64,000 bases of DNA from Bradyrhizobium zhanjiangense (GTDB lineage: Bacteria > Pseudomonadota > Alphaproteobacteria > Rhizobiales > Xanthobacteraceae), in the NCBI RefSeq assembly GCF_004114935.1, contig NZ_CP022221.1:4237001-4301000 (forward strand), in the 5' to 3' direction. This document shows, piece after piece, positions 17,676-26,100 of this stretch. Under the pieces are notes generated by a model, which saw nothing but the letters and a program-made list of their open reading frames with translations, made no database searches and was not told the DNA's origin. Made by a program: the position numbers and the translations under genes. Every line of letters starts with the position of its first letter. Position 1 is the first letter of the stretch.

Positions 17676-17826
17676 GGGCGCCTTCGACTCGTCTCGAACG
17701 GAGGCGGGTGGGGCTTTTTATTGGTCGGCCTCTCTGCTAATGCGAACCCATCCGAACGCCGTCCGCTGCGCGGGCTCGCCAGCAGTGGACAAGCGCGTCT
17801 CGGTTGCGGCCCAATGCTGGGCCAGG

Positions 17827-17903
17827 GCGCTCGTAGCTCAGCTGGATAGAGCATCGGATTTCGATTCCGAGGGTCGGAGGTTCGAATCCTTCCGAGCGCG
17901 CCA
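17827..17903 (+). tRNA. tRNA-Arg (anticodon TCG)
   Basis: A complete 77-base cloverleaf with encoded CCA can be drawn. The acceptor GCGCTCG (17827-17833) pairs with CGAGCGC (17893-17899). The D arm is GCTC/GAGC. The anticodon arm is TCGGA-TTTCGAT-TCCGA, giving anticodon TCG, which reads CGA arginine codons. The T arm is GGAGG-TTCGAAT-CCTTC, followed by discriminator G and CCA. No integrase or mobile element lies beside it. Confidence 0.95.
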
Positions 17904-17974
17904 CGCCTGTCCTTCGTTCTAGATCTGTTCTGTATCAGCACTGATGCCGGTCACCATCGCGTGGGCCTGCGGCG

Positions 17975-18973
17975 TCAGCCTGCCGACACTCGGATTTGCC
18001 GGCCACGGGCCAGCGTGTCCGAGGGCGCCTCGTGGAAGGTCGCGCGGTATGCTGCGGCGAACTCACCGAGATGATGGAAACCCTGGGCGCGCGCGCATGT
18101 AGCGACGGTGGCGCCGCCGCCTTTGAGCAGGCGAGCGCGGGTCGCCCACAGTCTTTTGAGGCGAATGTACTGGTGCAGGCTCATGCCACGCACCTTGCTG
18201 ACCGCGCCGCCGAGCGTCCGGATCGAGACGCCAAACTCGCTGGCGAGATCAGCCGTATAGATCGGAGCGGTCGGATAGGCTGCGACGTAATCGTCGATCT
18301 GCTGAACGAGTTTGATCGACCGCTCGCTGCGAACGGAGGTGCTCCGATCTGACAGGGGATCGATCCGAAACAGATCATCGAGCGCGAGCAGCAAGCCTTC
18401 CTGGAGATGGGCGGCGACCTCGGTGGTCTCGAACAGGCGCGGCTGCACCGATGCGGTTCGCAGAATGTCGAGCAGGAGCTGACGTGCGTGGAGCAGGGCC
18501 GGCCGGTTCGCGACATAGGCCCGCAAATCGTCGGCACGATCGAACCAGCCCCGGTCTCGCAAGATAGGCGAGAGGATGATCATCGCGTGATGATTGGTCT
18601 GGGGTTCGACGTAGTGGCATTCATCATTACCGCGCAGTGCAACGAAGAAGCGGGCGTCGAGATCCACACCCCTGAAATTGGCCTGAAGGTCGTCGGTCAT
18701 CGCCAGGATCACCATCCCGCCCGGCATCCGATAGGCGGTGTCGAGGATGCGCGCGAACGACCTCATCACGACGATGCGGCATGCCGGCAGGGAGACAACG
18801 GCGCGGGCCGCCGCGAAGTTCGCAACGTCGAGCGGAATGCTCCTCGCGTCCTCCATCGACTCGATCGGCCGAAACGCATCGACGTCGGCAAAGCCGATCA
18901 GTTGGAGCGCGGAGGACGGGACGAGGGCGTCGAACAACATGCGTCTGGGCGGCTGCTGCAATGTGACACGCAA
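17975..18973 (-). CDS. AraC family transcriptional regulator
   Basis: This protein of up to 332 residues has an N-terminal sensor domain without a clear cupin pattern and a C-terminal AraC DNA-binding domain from about residue 225. That domain includes IYTADLASEFGVSIRTLGGAVSKVRGM-type helices, LHQYIRLKRLWATRARLLKG and the second helix-turn-helix VATCARAQGFHHLGEFAAAYR. The TTG at 18973 extends the frame furthest; ATG 18940 (MLFDALVPSS) is an equally good start. No target gene lies next to it. Confidence 0.82.
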   Translation of the reverse strand: MRVTLQQPPRRMLFDALVPSSALQLIGFADVDAFRPIESMEDARSIPLDVANFAAARAVVSLPACRIVVMRSFARILDTAYRMPGGMVILAMTDDLQANFRGVDLDARFFVALRGNDECHYVEPQTNHHAMIILSPILRDRGWFDRADDLRAYVANRPALLHARQLLLDILRTASVQPRLFETTEVAAHLQEGLLLALDDLFRIDPLSDRSTSVRSERSIKLVQQIDDYVAAYPTAPIYTADLASEFGVSIRTLGGAVSKVRGMSLHQYIRLKRLWATRARLLKGGGATVATCARAQGFHHLGEFAAAYRATFHEAPSDTLARGRQIRVSAG

Positions 18974-19293
18974 ATGGATGTCGGTGCATCGCCATCAATG
19001 GCGAAACATCATGCTTCAGTAAATCGGATTTCGTGCCGTAGTATTGCGGACCTCATGCCATGAGGCACGGCAGATCAATGTCACCGTCAATCTTCTCTGC
19101 TGATCGGTTGGCCGGAGGCGAGGTCGATGAAATGCAGGCGCGTGCACGCGGGACAGGCAAAGGATGCAAAGCTCCGACCCTCCTGTCTTTGCCCCTTCTC
19201 CAAATGCGTCTGCACATTCATGCCCGTCTGGGGGCATCGGAAAACGATCAAATCGGCCATCTCCGTACAATGACGAAGTGACGGATTTCATCT

Positions 19294-19307
19294 TTGATCT
19301 AGATCAG
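19294..19307. promoter_or_regulatory. FNR/FixK-type box without an assigned gene
   Basis: TTGAT-CTAG-ATCAG matches the FNR/FixK dyad TTGAT-N4-ATCAA at 9 of 10 positions. It lies in a 427-base stretch (18974-19400) in which I find no convincing gene on either strand. An unannotated small RNA or a chance match are both possible. Confidence 0.35.
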
Positions 19308-19372
19308 TTTTGGAATTGCTCCAGGCTAGCCGCGCAGGTGGTCGGGGCAAGCGGTCTACGGTCTCGCAAAAG

Positions 19373-19397
19373 CGAAGGGGCCCCAAGGGCCCCTTCG
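19373..19397 (-). terminator. Rho-independent terminator of the Tyr/Arg-rich protein gene
   Basis: CGAAGGGGCCC (19373-19383) and GGGCCCCTTCG (19387-19397) form a perfect 11-bp stem around CAA. On the minus strand the stem is followed by CTTTTGC. It begins 4 bases after the stop codon of the minus-strand gene. Confidence 0.75.
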
Positions 19398-19400
19398 ATA

Positions 19401-19673
19401 TCACCAGCGGCGATAGCCGTAGCCATAATAGCGTGGGCCGTAGTAGCGCGGCGCATAATACCGGGGGCCGTAGTACGGCCGCGGTCCGTAATACCCATAA
19501 TAGTTCGGACGCCACCAGCAGCGTCCCCAGGCGTTGCAGACCATGCGGACCTGCTCGACGTCGGAGACTTCTGGCGTTGCAGGTGCGGGCGCGATGGGCA
19601 TGGCGGACGCCGCCGGCGATGCCGCGAGGGCACCGAACAGGGATGCGGCGACGAGGCCAATCTTGAGCTTCAT
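19401..19673 (-). CDS. Small secreted Tyr/Arg/Pro-rich repeat protein
   Basis: This 90-residue protein has an N-terminal signal peptide (KLKIGLVAASLFGALAASPAASA) and a Cys-containing segment VRMVCNAWGRCWWRP. The tail is made of YYGPRPYYGPRYYAPRYYGP-like units ending GYGYRRW. Similar YG-rich small exported proteins are common in Bradyrhizobium, with no assigned function. The start at 19673 is fixed by a strong site (GGAGGAAG). An upstream ATG at 19760 would remove the signal peptide from the N-terminus. A clear terminator follows. Confidence 0.8.
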   Translation of the reverse strand: MKLKIGLVAASLFGALAASPAASAMPIAPAPATPEVSDVEQVRMVCNAWGRCWWRPNYYGYYGPRPYYGPRYYAPRYYGPRYYGYGYRRW

Positions 19674-19874
19674 GATGTCTTCCTCCGCTGACGCGATGCA
19701 GGATATCGATGATGTTCTGATCAAATTGTGGCGGAACCGAAATGTAATACTGATGAACAAATCTTCAGCGAGCCCGCCGCAGGCGTGACCTTAATGCGCC
19801 AGACTATTCCAGGTTCGAGCGTCTGACCAATGTTGCGCTGGCGCCGGCAGGTGCCGCACGACATGCCGCCATCC

Positions 19875-19888
19875 TTGATCCTGCGCAA
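19875..19888 (+). promoter_or_regulatory. Probable FixK2/FNR-type box upstream of the host-attachment gene
   Basis: TTGATCCTGCGCAA fits the TTG(A/C)-N6-(T/G)CAA pattern known for FixK2-controlled promoters of Bradyrhizobium. Its centre, at 19881.5, predicts a start point near 19923 for a class II site, 58 bases before the ATG of the host-attachment-type protein. A weak -10-like TAGTCT lies at 19911-19916. A hairpin CCCTTCGA/TCGAAGGG sits in the leader just after. Confidence 0.6.
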
Positions 19889-19980
19889 TTCGTCGGCGCG
19901 GCTTCATCCCTAGTCTTGCCGCACGGCCAGCCCTTCGAGGAATTCGAAGGGCAGGCCCATGGGTTGCTTGGAGCTGTGCA

Positions 19981-20442
19981 ATGGACAAGATGAGACTGGA
20001 CAAGGGTGACTGGCTGGTCGTGTGCGACGGGCGCAAGGCGCTCATTCTGGAAAATCTCGGCGACGAGATGTTTCCGAACCTTCACACCAGGGAAGTGCAT
20101 GAGCAGCCCAACCCATCGACCGGCGCGCTAGGGACCGATGCGCCGGCCCGATTGCATGGGGCGGCCGGCGGGGCGCGCAGCTCCGTCGAACAAACCAATT
20201 GGCACGATGAGGCTGAGCGCGCCTTCCTGCGGAGCTTGGCCGGCCGTCTCGATGCCGCCGTCAGTGCGGGAGAGACCTCGGCACTGACTATGGTGGCCTC
20301 ACCGCGTGCGCTGGGCATGATCCGCGCCGACTATTCCGACGTGGTGCGCAAGGCGCTTCAGTGCGAGGTCGGTAAAGACCTCGTCAAGCTGCCGGTCTAC
20401 GAGATCGAGAAGCAATTGCTCCGGTCGGGCGCCGCGAGATAG
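19981..20442 (+). CDS. Host attachment family protein
   Basis: This 153-residue protein belongs to a family named after an Agrobacterium protein required for attachment to plant cells. The biochemical function is unknown. Visible family features are the N-terminal WLVVCDGRKALILEN, the central variable part, the helical FLRSLAGRLD, and ALTMVASPRALGMIR before VGKDLVKLPVYEIEKQL. The fold resembles the release factor eRF1 domain 2 family. No signal peptide is present, so it is probably cytoplasmic. An FNR/FixK-type box upstream suggests induction at low oxygen, which would fit a stress rather than an attachment role (inference). Confidence 0.85.
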   Translation: MDKMRLDKGDWLVVCDGRKALILENLGDEMFPNLHTREVHEQPNPSTGALGTDAPARLHGAAGGARSSVEQTNWHDEAERAFLRSLAGRLDAAVSAGETSALTMVASPRALGMIRADYSDVVRKALQCEVGKDLVKLPVYEIEKQLLRSGAAR

Positions 20443-20472
20443 GGGCGCCCGCGGGGAAGGACGTGCGGCGCC

Positions 20473-20736
20473 TCAGTAGCAGGGGTGCCGGCGGCCGTCC
20501 TGGCCGATATAGGCGGCCGCGCCCCGGTAGCAGTGGTTGGTCGACGGGCCGTCGTAATAGGCGAAGGTCCCGGGGGTGATGCCGGGCCCGTAATTGTGCA
20601 GATAGCTGATCGGATAGGGCAGCGGGTTGGCGTAGGAGCGGTGATACCGGTGATGTCCCCGCGCCTCCGCGAGGCCAGGGGCTAGGATTGCAGCCGACAG
20701 GGCAGCAACTGCGGCTACAAGCTTCAACTTGCTCAT
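20473..20736 (-). CDS. Small secreted hypothetical protein
   Basis: This 87-residue protein has a clear signal peptide (KLKLVAAVAALSAAILAPGLAEA) and a His/Tyr-rich mature part (RGHHRYHRSY). Two cysteines occur near the end (NHCYRG and the final HPCY), which could form a disulphide. ATG 20736 follows a good ribosome site (GGAGAA). No named family is recognised. The 291 bases after it hold no gene I can support. Confidence 0.72.
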   Translation of the reverse strand: MSKLKLVAAVAALSAAILAPGLAEARGHHRYHRSYANPLPYPISYLHNYGPGITPGTFAYYDGPSTNHCYRGAAAYIGQDGRRHPCY

Positions 20737-21027
20737 CTCGATTCTCCGGAACCCGCGAATAGGTCGGCCATTTATAGCAATTTCGGGTGGCCAGGACATC
20801 GGCCCGGAGACGCGGAATCAGGCCCAAACCCGCAGATTTCCGGGTGGGTGTGACAGAATTGCCGGACATGCGGTCGAAAGCTGCCCATTTTTGGCCTTTT
20901 CGGGATGCTTAACGAATTCCCCACACAAGTATGACCAAAGAGTATTCGGCTAAGAATCCTGCTGCCGGCCCTTGGGGGGCTCCTTCGAGGTCGGTCCATT
21001 CCTGAAGGCTTTCGCCGTCACGTCGCC

Positions 21028-21474
21028 ATGCGCATCCCGCTTTTGAGCCTGCTGTCGCTCTGCCTCGCCGCCGCTACGCCGGCGCGCGCCGAGTTGCACA
21101 TCACCCGCGACCACGGCGGCTATGTCGAGGAGTACAAGGCCAAGTACAAGCGCGTGCGTGAGAAGGGCGAGCGCGTCATCATCGACGGCATCTGCAATTC
21201 GGCCTGCACGCTCGTGCTCGGCATCGTGCCGATGAACAAGATCTGTGTGACTCCGCGCGCCAGCCTCGGCTTCCACCAGGCTTACTACGACAAGGCCTTC
21301 ACCTTCGGCATCAAGGTCACCAGCGCCGAGGGCACCTCCGATCTGATGTCCTACTATCCCGACAAGGTGAAAGACTGGATCCGCCGCAATGGCGGGCTCA
21401 CCACCGACATGAAGAAGATCAAGAACGGGGTCGAGCTCTGGAAAATCATCGATCCCTGTCCGGAAGAATGGTGA
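21028..21474 (+). CDS. Secreted ClpP/crotonase-fold-like protein (COG3904-like)
   Basis: This 148-residue protein carries a signal peptide (IPLLSLLSLCLAAATPARA). Its mature core includes IIDGICNSACTLVLGIVP followed by ICVTPRASLGFHQAY. The Ser-Ala-Cys step and the later His lie where serine and histidine sit in ClpP-fold periplasmic proteins of COG3904. It is short for that family, so it may be a minimal domain. Periplasmic location is expected. Proteolytic activity is not shown. Confidence 0.65.
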   Translation: MRIPLLSLLSLCLAAATPARAELHITRDHGGYVEEYKAKYKRVREKGERVIIDGICNSACTLVLGIVPMNKICVTPRASLGFHQAYYDKAFTFGIKVTSAEGTSDLMSYYPDKVKDWIRRNGGLTTDMKKIKNGVELWKIIDPCPEEW

Positions 21475-21572
21475 GCGGTTAAACCGCGGCTTCCGCTGCC
21501 CGTCGCAGCGCAGCATCGCTCGTCCGGAAATTCGTATTGCCGCATAGGGCCCCATCGGGCAATGAGGCGGCA

Positions 21573-22445
21573 ATGAACCACAATCCGGAAGCCCTGACCG
21601 CCCGCGCGGCGCCGATCCTGTTCGTCCTGCTCTGGAGCACCGGATTCATCGGCACGAAATACGTCGTCAACAATGCCGATCCCTTGACCTATCTCGCCAT
21701 CCGCATGGCGATCGTGGTCGGCCTGATGGCGATCATCGCAGGCATCGCGCGGCCGAAATGGCCTGATGGCACCGGCATTGCGCACAGCGCGGTCGCCGGC
21801 ATTCTGGTCCACGGTTTCTATCTCGGCGGCACCGCGATCGCGATCGCGCATTCGATTCCGGCCGGCCTGTCCGCGCTGATTCCGGGCCTGCAGCCGATCC
21901 TGACCTCGACCATCGCCAATCGCTGGCTCGGCGAAAAAGTGACGCCGCTGCAATGGGCCGGTCTCGTGCTCGGCCTCGGCGGGGTCGTGCTGATCCTGCA
22001 CAACCGCCCGATGACCGGCGAAGCCGGGCTCGGCTGGCTCGCCTCGGTGGTCTCGCTGATCAGCATCACGCTCGGCACGCTCTATCAGCGCCGCTACTGC
22101 AATCACATCGACTGGCGCGCCGGCAATCTCGTGCAATACGTGTCCGTCACGATTTTCTTCGCGATCGGAGCTTTCCTGTTCGAAGACCGCGTGGTGCACT
22201 GGACGCGGGAATTCGTGCTTGCGCTCGCCTGGCTGGCCGTGGCGCTCTCGATCGGATCGATCGGGCTGTTGTACTGGCTGATCCGCCACGCCGCGACAAC
22301 CTCGGTCGCGAGCCTGTTCTACCTGGTGCCGGCCGTGACGGCGCTGATGGCCTATCTGCTGTTCGGAGAAAAGCTGGACGCAATTGCCATTGCCGGCATG
22401 GCGCTCTGCGCCACAGCGGTCTTTGTGGTCAATCGACGCTCTTAG
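21573..22445 (+). CDS. EamA/DMT family transporter
   Basis: This 290-residue inner-membrane exporter has ten predicted helices arranged as two EamA repeats. The first starts FVLLWSTGFIGTKYVVNN and the second begins near ASVVSLISITLGTLYQRRY. The C-terminal part has ASLFYLVPAVTALMAYLLFGEKL, a standard DMT feature. The ATG at 21573 is preferred over the upstream frame opening. The substrate is unknown. Unlike the EamA gene near 10 kb, this one is intact. Confidence 0.88.
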   Translation: MNHNPEALTARAAPILFVLLWSTGFIGTKYVVNNADPLTYLAIRMAIVVGLMAIIAGIARPKWPDGTGIAHSAVAGILVHGFYLGGTAIAIAHSIPAGLSALIPGLQPILTSTIANRWLGEKVTPLQWAGLVLGLGGVVLILHNRPMTGEAGLGWLASVVSLISITLGTLYQRRYCNHIDWRAGNLVQYVSVTIFFAIGAFLFEDRVVHWTREFVLALAWLAVALSIGSIGLLYWLIRHAATTSVASLFYLVPAVTALMAYLLFGEKLDAIAIAGMALCATAVFVVNRRS

Positions 22446-22560
22446 CGATATCCAGCGCGCACAGCCCTGACGTGTGTTGACTGTTTTCGTGCTAGGGTGG
22501 GGCATTCAACCTATTTCTTTTTCAGCGCGGTGATGTCCATGAAGAAGGCGAGGCGTGCAT

Positions 22561-22767
22561 ATGGGGTCGCTTGAGGCGCCGTTCTCGATGACCGAGGGCG
22601 GCTACGTGATCAAGAAGGTCAACGGCAGACGGGTGATCAAGCAGTTCGGCTCACCAGAAAAACGGCGGCGCTTCAACGCCGAGGACCGGCGCGGCCATCG
22701 CAGTGAATTCCGCGATCCCAAGGGCAAGCATCATCCTGGCCGGCGCGCAGCCAAACGGCGAGGGTAG
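22561..22767 (+). CDS. Small basic hypothetical protein
   Basis: This 68-residue protein is rich in Arg, Lys and Gly: VIKKVNGRRVIKQFGSPEKR followed by FRDPKGKHHPGRRAAKRRG. Such a charge suggests nucleic-acid binding, but no motif is recognised. The start is ATG 22561 or GTG 22555. A hairpin terminator-like structure follows. A short leader frame, ATG 22533 to TGA, overlaps the start and could couple translation. Confidence 0.55.
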   Translation: MGSLEAPFSMTEGGYVIKKVNGRRVIKQFGSPEKRRRFNAEDRRGHRSEFRDPKGKHHPGRRAAKRRG

Positions 22768-22783
22768 GCTGGCGCTGGAGCTG

Positions 22784-22809
22784 TCTCCGGGCGCGCCCGC
22801 GCCCGGAGA
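22784..22809. terminator. Bidirectional terminator-like hairpin
   Basis: TCTCCGGGCGC (22784-22794) pairs perfectly with GCGCCCGGAGA (22799-22809) around GCCC. It lies between the convergent small basic protein and H1-like genes. There is no T-tract on either side. Confidence 0.55.
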
Positions 22810-22825
22810 TCTGCTCTGAGTGCGA

Positions 22826-23116
22826 TCAGCGCTTGGCCTTCTTGGCCTTCTTCGACTTGGCGGCTTTCTTGGAGGCCCTTTTCGCAGACGTCTTGGCGGC
22901 CTTTTTCGCGGCTTTCTTGGACGATTTCTTTGCGGCCTTCTTCGTGGTCTTCTTCGCAGCCTTCTTGGCAGTCTTCTTCGGCGCTACTTTCTTCGTAACC
23001 TTCTTGGCGGCTTTCTTCACCTGCTTGACGGCGGTGACCGCGGCGTCCTTGGTCGCTTCCACGGCGGTGGTGATCGTGCCCATCGCCTGCTCTGTGATCG
23101 GCTTATCGTCGTCCAT
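22826..23116 (-). CDS. Histone H1-like Lys/Ala-rich nucleoid protein
   Basis: This 96-residue protein has a short acidic N-terminus (DDDKPITEQAMGTITTAVEA) and then a long tail of KKAAKK/KKTAKK-type units, about half lysine. That composition is typical of bacterial H1-like (Hc1/AlgP-like) DNA-compacting proteins. ATG 23116 is preferred because GGGGGA lies just upstream; ATG 23128 would add four residues. It should bind DNA non-specifically in the nucleoid (family knowledge). Confidence 0.82.
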   Translation of the reverse strand: MDDDKPITEQAMGTITTAVEATKDAAVTAVKQVKKAAKKVTKKVAPKKTAKKAAKKTTKKAAKKSSKKAAKKAAKTSAKRASKKAAKSKKAKKAKR

Positions 23117-23562
23117 GTCGTCCCCCATTGTTTGAACGAAGCGATGACGATAGCGGGTTTCAAAATTGTGTCAAAGCAACGCTCGACCTTTGCGGATCTT
23201 TGCGTAGGCGAGCGAGCGCTCGCATCCCTTGGCATGATCGACGATCAGCTGCGGGCATGATGCCCGCGCTCGCAAGCTCGATCGGCGTTGCCTGCCACGG
23301 CGGGTGGATCAGCTTCGCCGGCCGGTCCTTCAGCTCCGGCACCCAGCGCTAGGCTTTCGATGGCATCGCTTGCGATCTTCGGTGGAGGACGCAGCATCCT
23401 TCGATGCGGGCAGGGGGCGCCAGGCGCCAGCACGGGCGGCTGGTCAGCGGTGTCCTCGTTTACGATTTGGAAAGCATGCCGCGGGCCGCGGTGCGAACGG
23501 TCGTTAATGGGGCCGTAAGCCGATTGCACGAATATGCAGGAATTACGGGGGTCATTTCATCC

Positions 23563-25293
23563 ATGTCCAACCTTCTCTCGGCGAAGTTCCTGCCGCAGTT
23601 CAAGCTCGGCACCAAGGCCGTCCTGTGCGCGGTACTGCTGATCGCCATGAATACAGCGCTCGTGGTCGGCGCCGGCTATTGGTCGCTGACATCCGCCTTC
23701 AATGATCGAGCGCTCCGCGACATCGAGGTCAATCTGCGCACGCTGGCTTTGGCCTTTGCCGAGACCGTTCCAGACGTCAAGATCACGATCCGGGATGGCG
23801 CCGTCCAGCGCGCCGAGATTCCCAAGATGCCCGACCTCAGGGATCACGCCATCGTCGATCGCGCGGTGTCCTATGTCGGCGGCAATGCGACCCTGTTCGT
23901 GTTCGACGAGGCGAGCGGGCAATTCGTGCGACGCTCGACCAATGTGAAGAAGGAAAATGGCGACCGCGCCGTCGGCACCCAGCTTGCCGCCGATCATCCG
24001 GGGCAGGCGCCGCTGCGTCGTGGCGAGGCCTATAAGGGGCCGGCCACGCTGTTCGGTAAGACGTTCATGACCGCCTATTTCCCGATTCTGGACGCGACCG
24101 GCAAGGTCGCCGGCATCCTCTATGTCGGCATCCCGATGGCCCAGTTCGAGAGCATGCTGTCCCAGGCGATCGAGAGCATGGCCGCCGCCGCTGGGCTCGC
24201 TGCGCTCCTAGTGCTGATCCTCACCTTGGTGATCGTCCGCCGGGTCACGAAACCGCTCACCTCGGTCACGCATTCGCTCACGGCGCTTGCCAATGGCCAG
24301 AGCGACGTCGCGATCGAGTGCGAGGACCGCGCCGACGAGATCGGCGAGATCGCCCGCACGGTCGCGGTGTTCAAGAGCAATTCGCAGGAGCGGGCGCGCC
24401 TGCGCAGCGAACAGGCGGCGGCAACGACTGCCGCGGCCGAGCAGCGCAAGGCGGAACTGCGCAACTTCGTCGAGGAGTTCCGCGGCAGTGTCGGCGGTAT
24501 CCTCGACAAGGTGCTGACGTCATCGGGCGAGTTCGAGCGCGTGGCTCGGCAGCTCACCGATGTCGCGCGCTCCACCGCCGATCTGTCGGCGCGGTCCGCC
24601 GGAGCCTCCGAAAGCGCCTCCGAGCACGTGCGTTCGGCGGCCTCGGCCTCCGACGAACTGTCTCAATCGATCTCCGAGATTACCCGCCGGGTGCAGGAAT
24701 CCAACGAGATCTCCGCCGAGGCGGTGCGGCAGGCCGAGGCGACCGATCAGCGCATCGCGCAGCTCTCGGAAGCCGGCGCGCGCATCGGCGACGTCGTCAA
24801 GCTGATCACCTCGATCGCCGAGCAGACCAACCTGTTGGCGCTGAATGCCACCATCGAGGCCGCGCGCGCGGGCGATGCCGGCCGCGGCTTCGCGGTGGTG
24901 GCCCAGGAGGTCAAGACGCTCGCCGGCCAGACCGCGAAAGCGACCGACGAGATCTCGAACCAGATCGAGAGCATGCAGCTCGCGACCGAGGAATCGGTCG
25001 CTGCCATCAAGGCGATCAGCCAGACCATCGAGCGCATCAGCGGCATCGCCGGCTCGATCTCGGCTGCGGTCGAGCAGCAGAAAAGCGCGACCCACAACAT
25101 CGTGGCCAGCGTTCGCGCGGCGGTGTCGGGCACGGCCGATGTCGCCGTCAATGTCCGTCACGCCGCCAAGGGCGCGGGCGAGACGGGCGAGACCTCGAGC
25201 CGGATGTTTGCCTTCGCCCAGGCGTTGTCGGGCGAGAGCCTGCATCTCAAGGCCGAGGTCGAGAGCTTCCTCGACCGCGTCCACGCGGCGTAA
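23563..25293 (+). CDS. Methyl-accepting chemotaxis protein with a periplasmic Cache domain
   Basis: This 576-residue chemoreceptor has a first membrane helix ([21 protein letters not shown]) and a periplasmic single-Cache domain of about 160 residues, including [22 protein letters not shown] second helix ([18 protein letters not shown]) leads to a HAMP domain. The signalling domain has the conserved hairpin tip [20 protein letters not shown] followed by [15 protein letters not shown]. No C-terminal CheR/CheB docking pentapeptide is present. The ligand is unknown; Cache domains often bind organic acids or amino acids. No che genes are nearby. Confidence 0.9.
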   Translation: MSNLLSAKFLPQFKLGTKAVLCAVLLIAMNTALVVGAGYWSLTSAFNDRALRDIEVNLRTLALAFAETVPDVKITIRDGAVQRAEIPKMPDLRDHAIVDRAVSYVGGNATLFVFDEASGQFVRRSTNVKKENGDRAVGTQLAADHPGQAPLRRGEAYKGPATLFGKTFMTAYFPILDATGKVAGILYVGIPMAQFESMLSQAIESMAAAAGLAALLVLILTLVIVRRVTKPLTSVTHSLTALANGQSDVAIECEDRADEIGEIARTVAVFKSNSQERARLRSEQAAATTAAAEQRKAELRNFVEEFRGSVGGILDKVLTSSGEFERVARQLTDVARSTADLSARSAGASESASEHVRSAASASDELSQSISEITRRVQESNEISAEAVRQAEATDQRIAQLSEAGARIGDVVKLITSIAEQTNLLALNATIEAARAGDAGRGFAVVAQEVKTLAGQTAKATDEISNQIESMQLATEESVAAIKAISQTIERISGIAGSISAAVEQQKSATHNIVASVRAAVSGTADVAVNVRHAAKGAGETGETSSRMFAFAQALSGESLHLKAEVESFLDRVHAA

Positions 25294-25309
25294 AGTCAGA
25301 ACTCACGGC

Positions 25310-25390
25310 GTCATTCCGGGGCGGTGCGTCAGCACCGAACCCGGAATCTCGAGATCCCGGGTCTGGTCCTTCGGACCATCCCGGGATGAC
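25310..25390. repeat. Palindromic repeat (GTCATTCCGGGG family)
   Basis: The outer arms gtcattccggg and cccgggatgac are inverted, and inner tctcgaga and ggtccttcggacc form smaller stems. A second hairpin (TTGCGGTTGC/GCAACCGCAA, 25394-25418) follows immediately, between the convergent chemoreceptor and peroxiredoxin genes. It may help end both transcripts. Confidence 0.65.
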
Positions 25391-25422
25391 TTGTTGCGGT
25401 TGCTATCCGCAACCGCAAAAAG

Positions 25423-26082
25423 TCACTTCGGCTGCGGCACGATCCGGATATAGGGCTTCGGCTCCTTCCAGCCCTGCGGCCAGATCGTCTTCGCCTCGTC
25501 ATTGGAGACCGAGCCGGCGATGATGACGTCCTCGCCCTGCTTCCAGTCGGCCGGCGTCGCGACGCGATGCTTGGCGGTGAGCTGCAGCGAGTCGATCGCG
25601 CGCAGGATCTCCTGGAAGTTGCGGCCGGTGGTCATCGGATAGACCATCGCCAACTTGATCTTCTTGTCCGGCCCGATGACGAAGACGTTGCGGACGGTCT
25701 GGTTGTCGGCCGGCGTGCGGGTGAGGGGATCGCCCGAGGTCGAGGCCGGCAGCATCTCGTAGAGCTTGGAGACGTTGAAATCGGTGTCGCCGATCATCGG
25801 GTAGTTCGGTGCGGCGCCTTGCGTCTCCTTGATGTCCTCCGACCATTTGGAATGGCGGTCGACCGGGTCGACCGAGAGGCCCATCAGCTTGACGCCGCGC
25901 TTGTCGAACTCCGGTTTCAACTTGGCGAGAGCGCCGAGCTCGGTCGTACAAACCGGCGTGAAGTCCTTCGGGTGCGAGAATAGCAGGGCCCAGCTGTTGC
26001 CGATCCAGTCGTGGAACTTGATCTTCCCTTCGGTGGTCTCGGCTTCGAAGTCGGGTGCGGTGGCGCCGATCGGAAGTGTCAT
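25423..26082 (-). CDS. 1-Cys peroxiredoxin (Prx6 type)
   Basis: This 219-residue cytoplasmic peroxidase reduces hydrogen peroxide and alkyl hydroperoxides. The peroxidatic cysteine is Cys45 in DFTPVCTTE, with the usual Thr42 and Pro43. No other cysteine occurs, so it is a true 1-Cys enzyme that needs an external reductant. The extended C-terminal domain (residues about 150-219, with YPMTTGRNFQEILR) is typical of Prx6-type dimers. A perfect 6-bp dyad lies 18-38 bases upstream of the start and may be an operator. Confidence 0.93.
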   Translation of the reverse strand: MTLPIGATAPDFEAETTEGKIKFHDWIGNSWALLFSHPKDFTPVCTTELGALAKLKPEFDKRGVKLMGLSVDPVDRHSKWSEDIKETQGAAPNYPMIGDTDFNVSKLYEMLPASTSGDPLTRTPADNQTVRNVFVIGPDKKIKLAMVYPMTTGRNFQEILRAIDSLQLTAKHRVATPADWKQGEDVIIAGSVSNDEAKTIWPQGWKEPKPYIRIVPQPK

Positions 26083-26100
26083 GGTTCTACCTCATCTCGT

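Noticed and set aside
17827..18973. tRNA-Arg as an integration site for a genomic island
   Set aside because: No integrase, no repeated tRNA 3' end and no change in gene style follow it.
19016..19291. Possible minus-strand gene between the AraC gene and the Tyr/Arg-rich gene
   Set aside because: No ribosome site, no recognisable motif and a composition unlike the neighbouring genes; the stretch is better described as non-coding.
22820..23260. Phe/Leu/Gly-rich frame opposite the H1-like gene
   Set aside because: It is the complement of lysine codons of the H1-like protein, which has a good start, a ribosome site and a typical composition.
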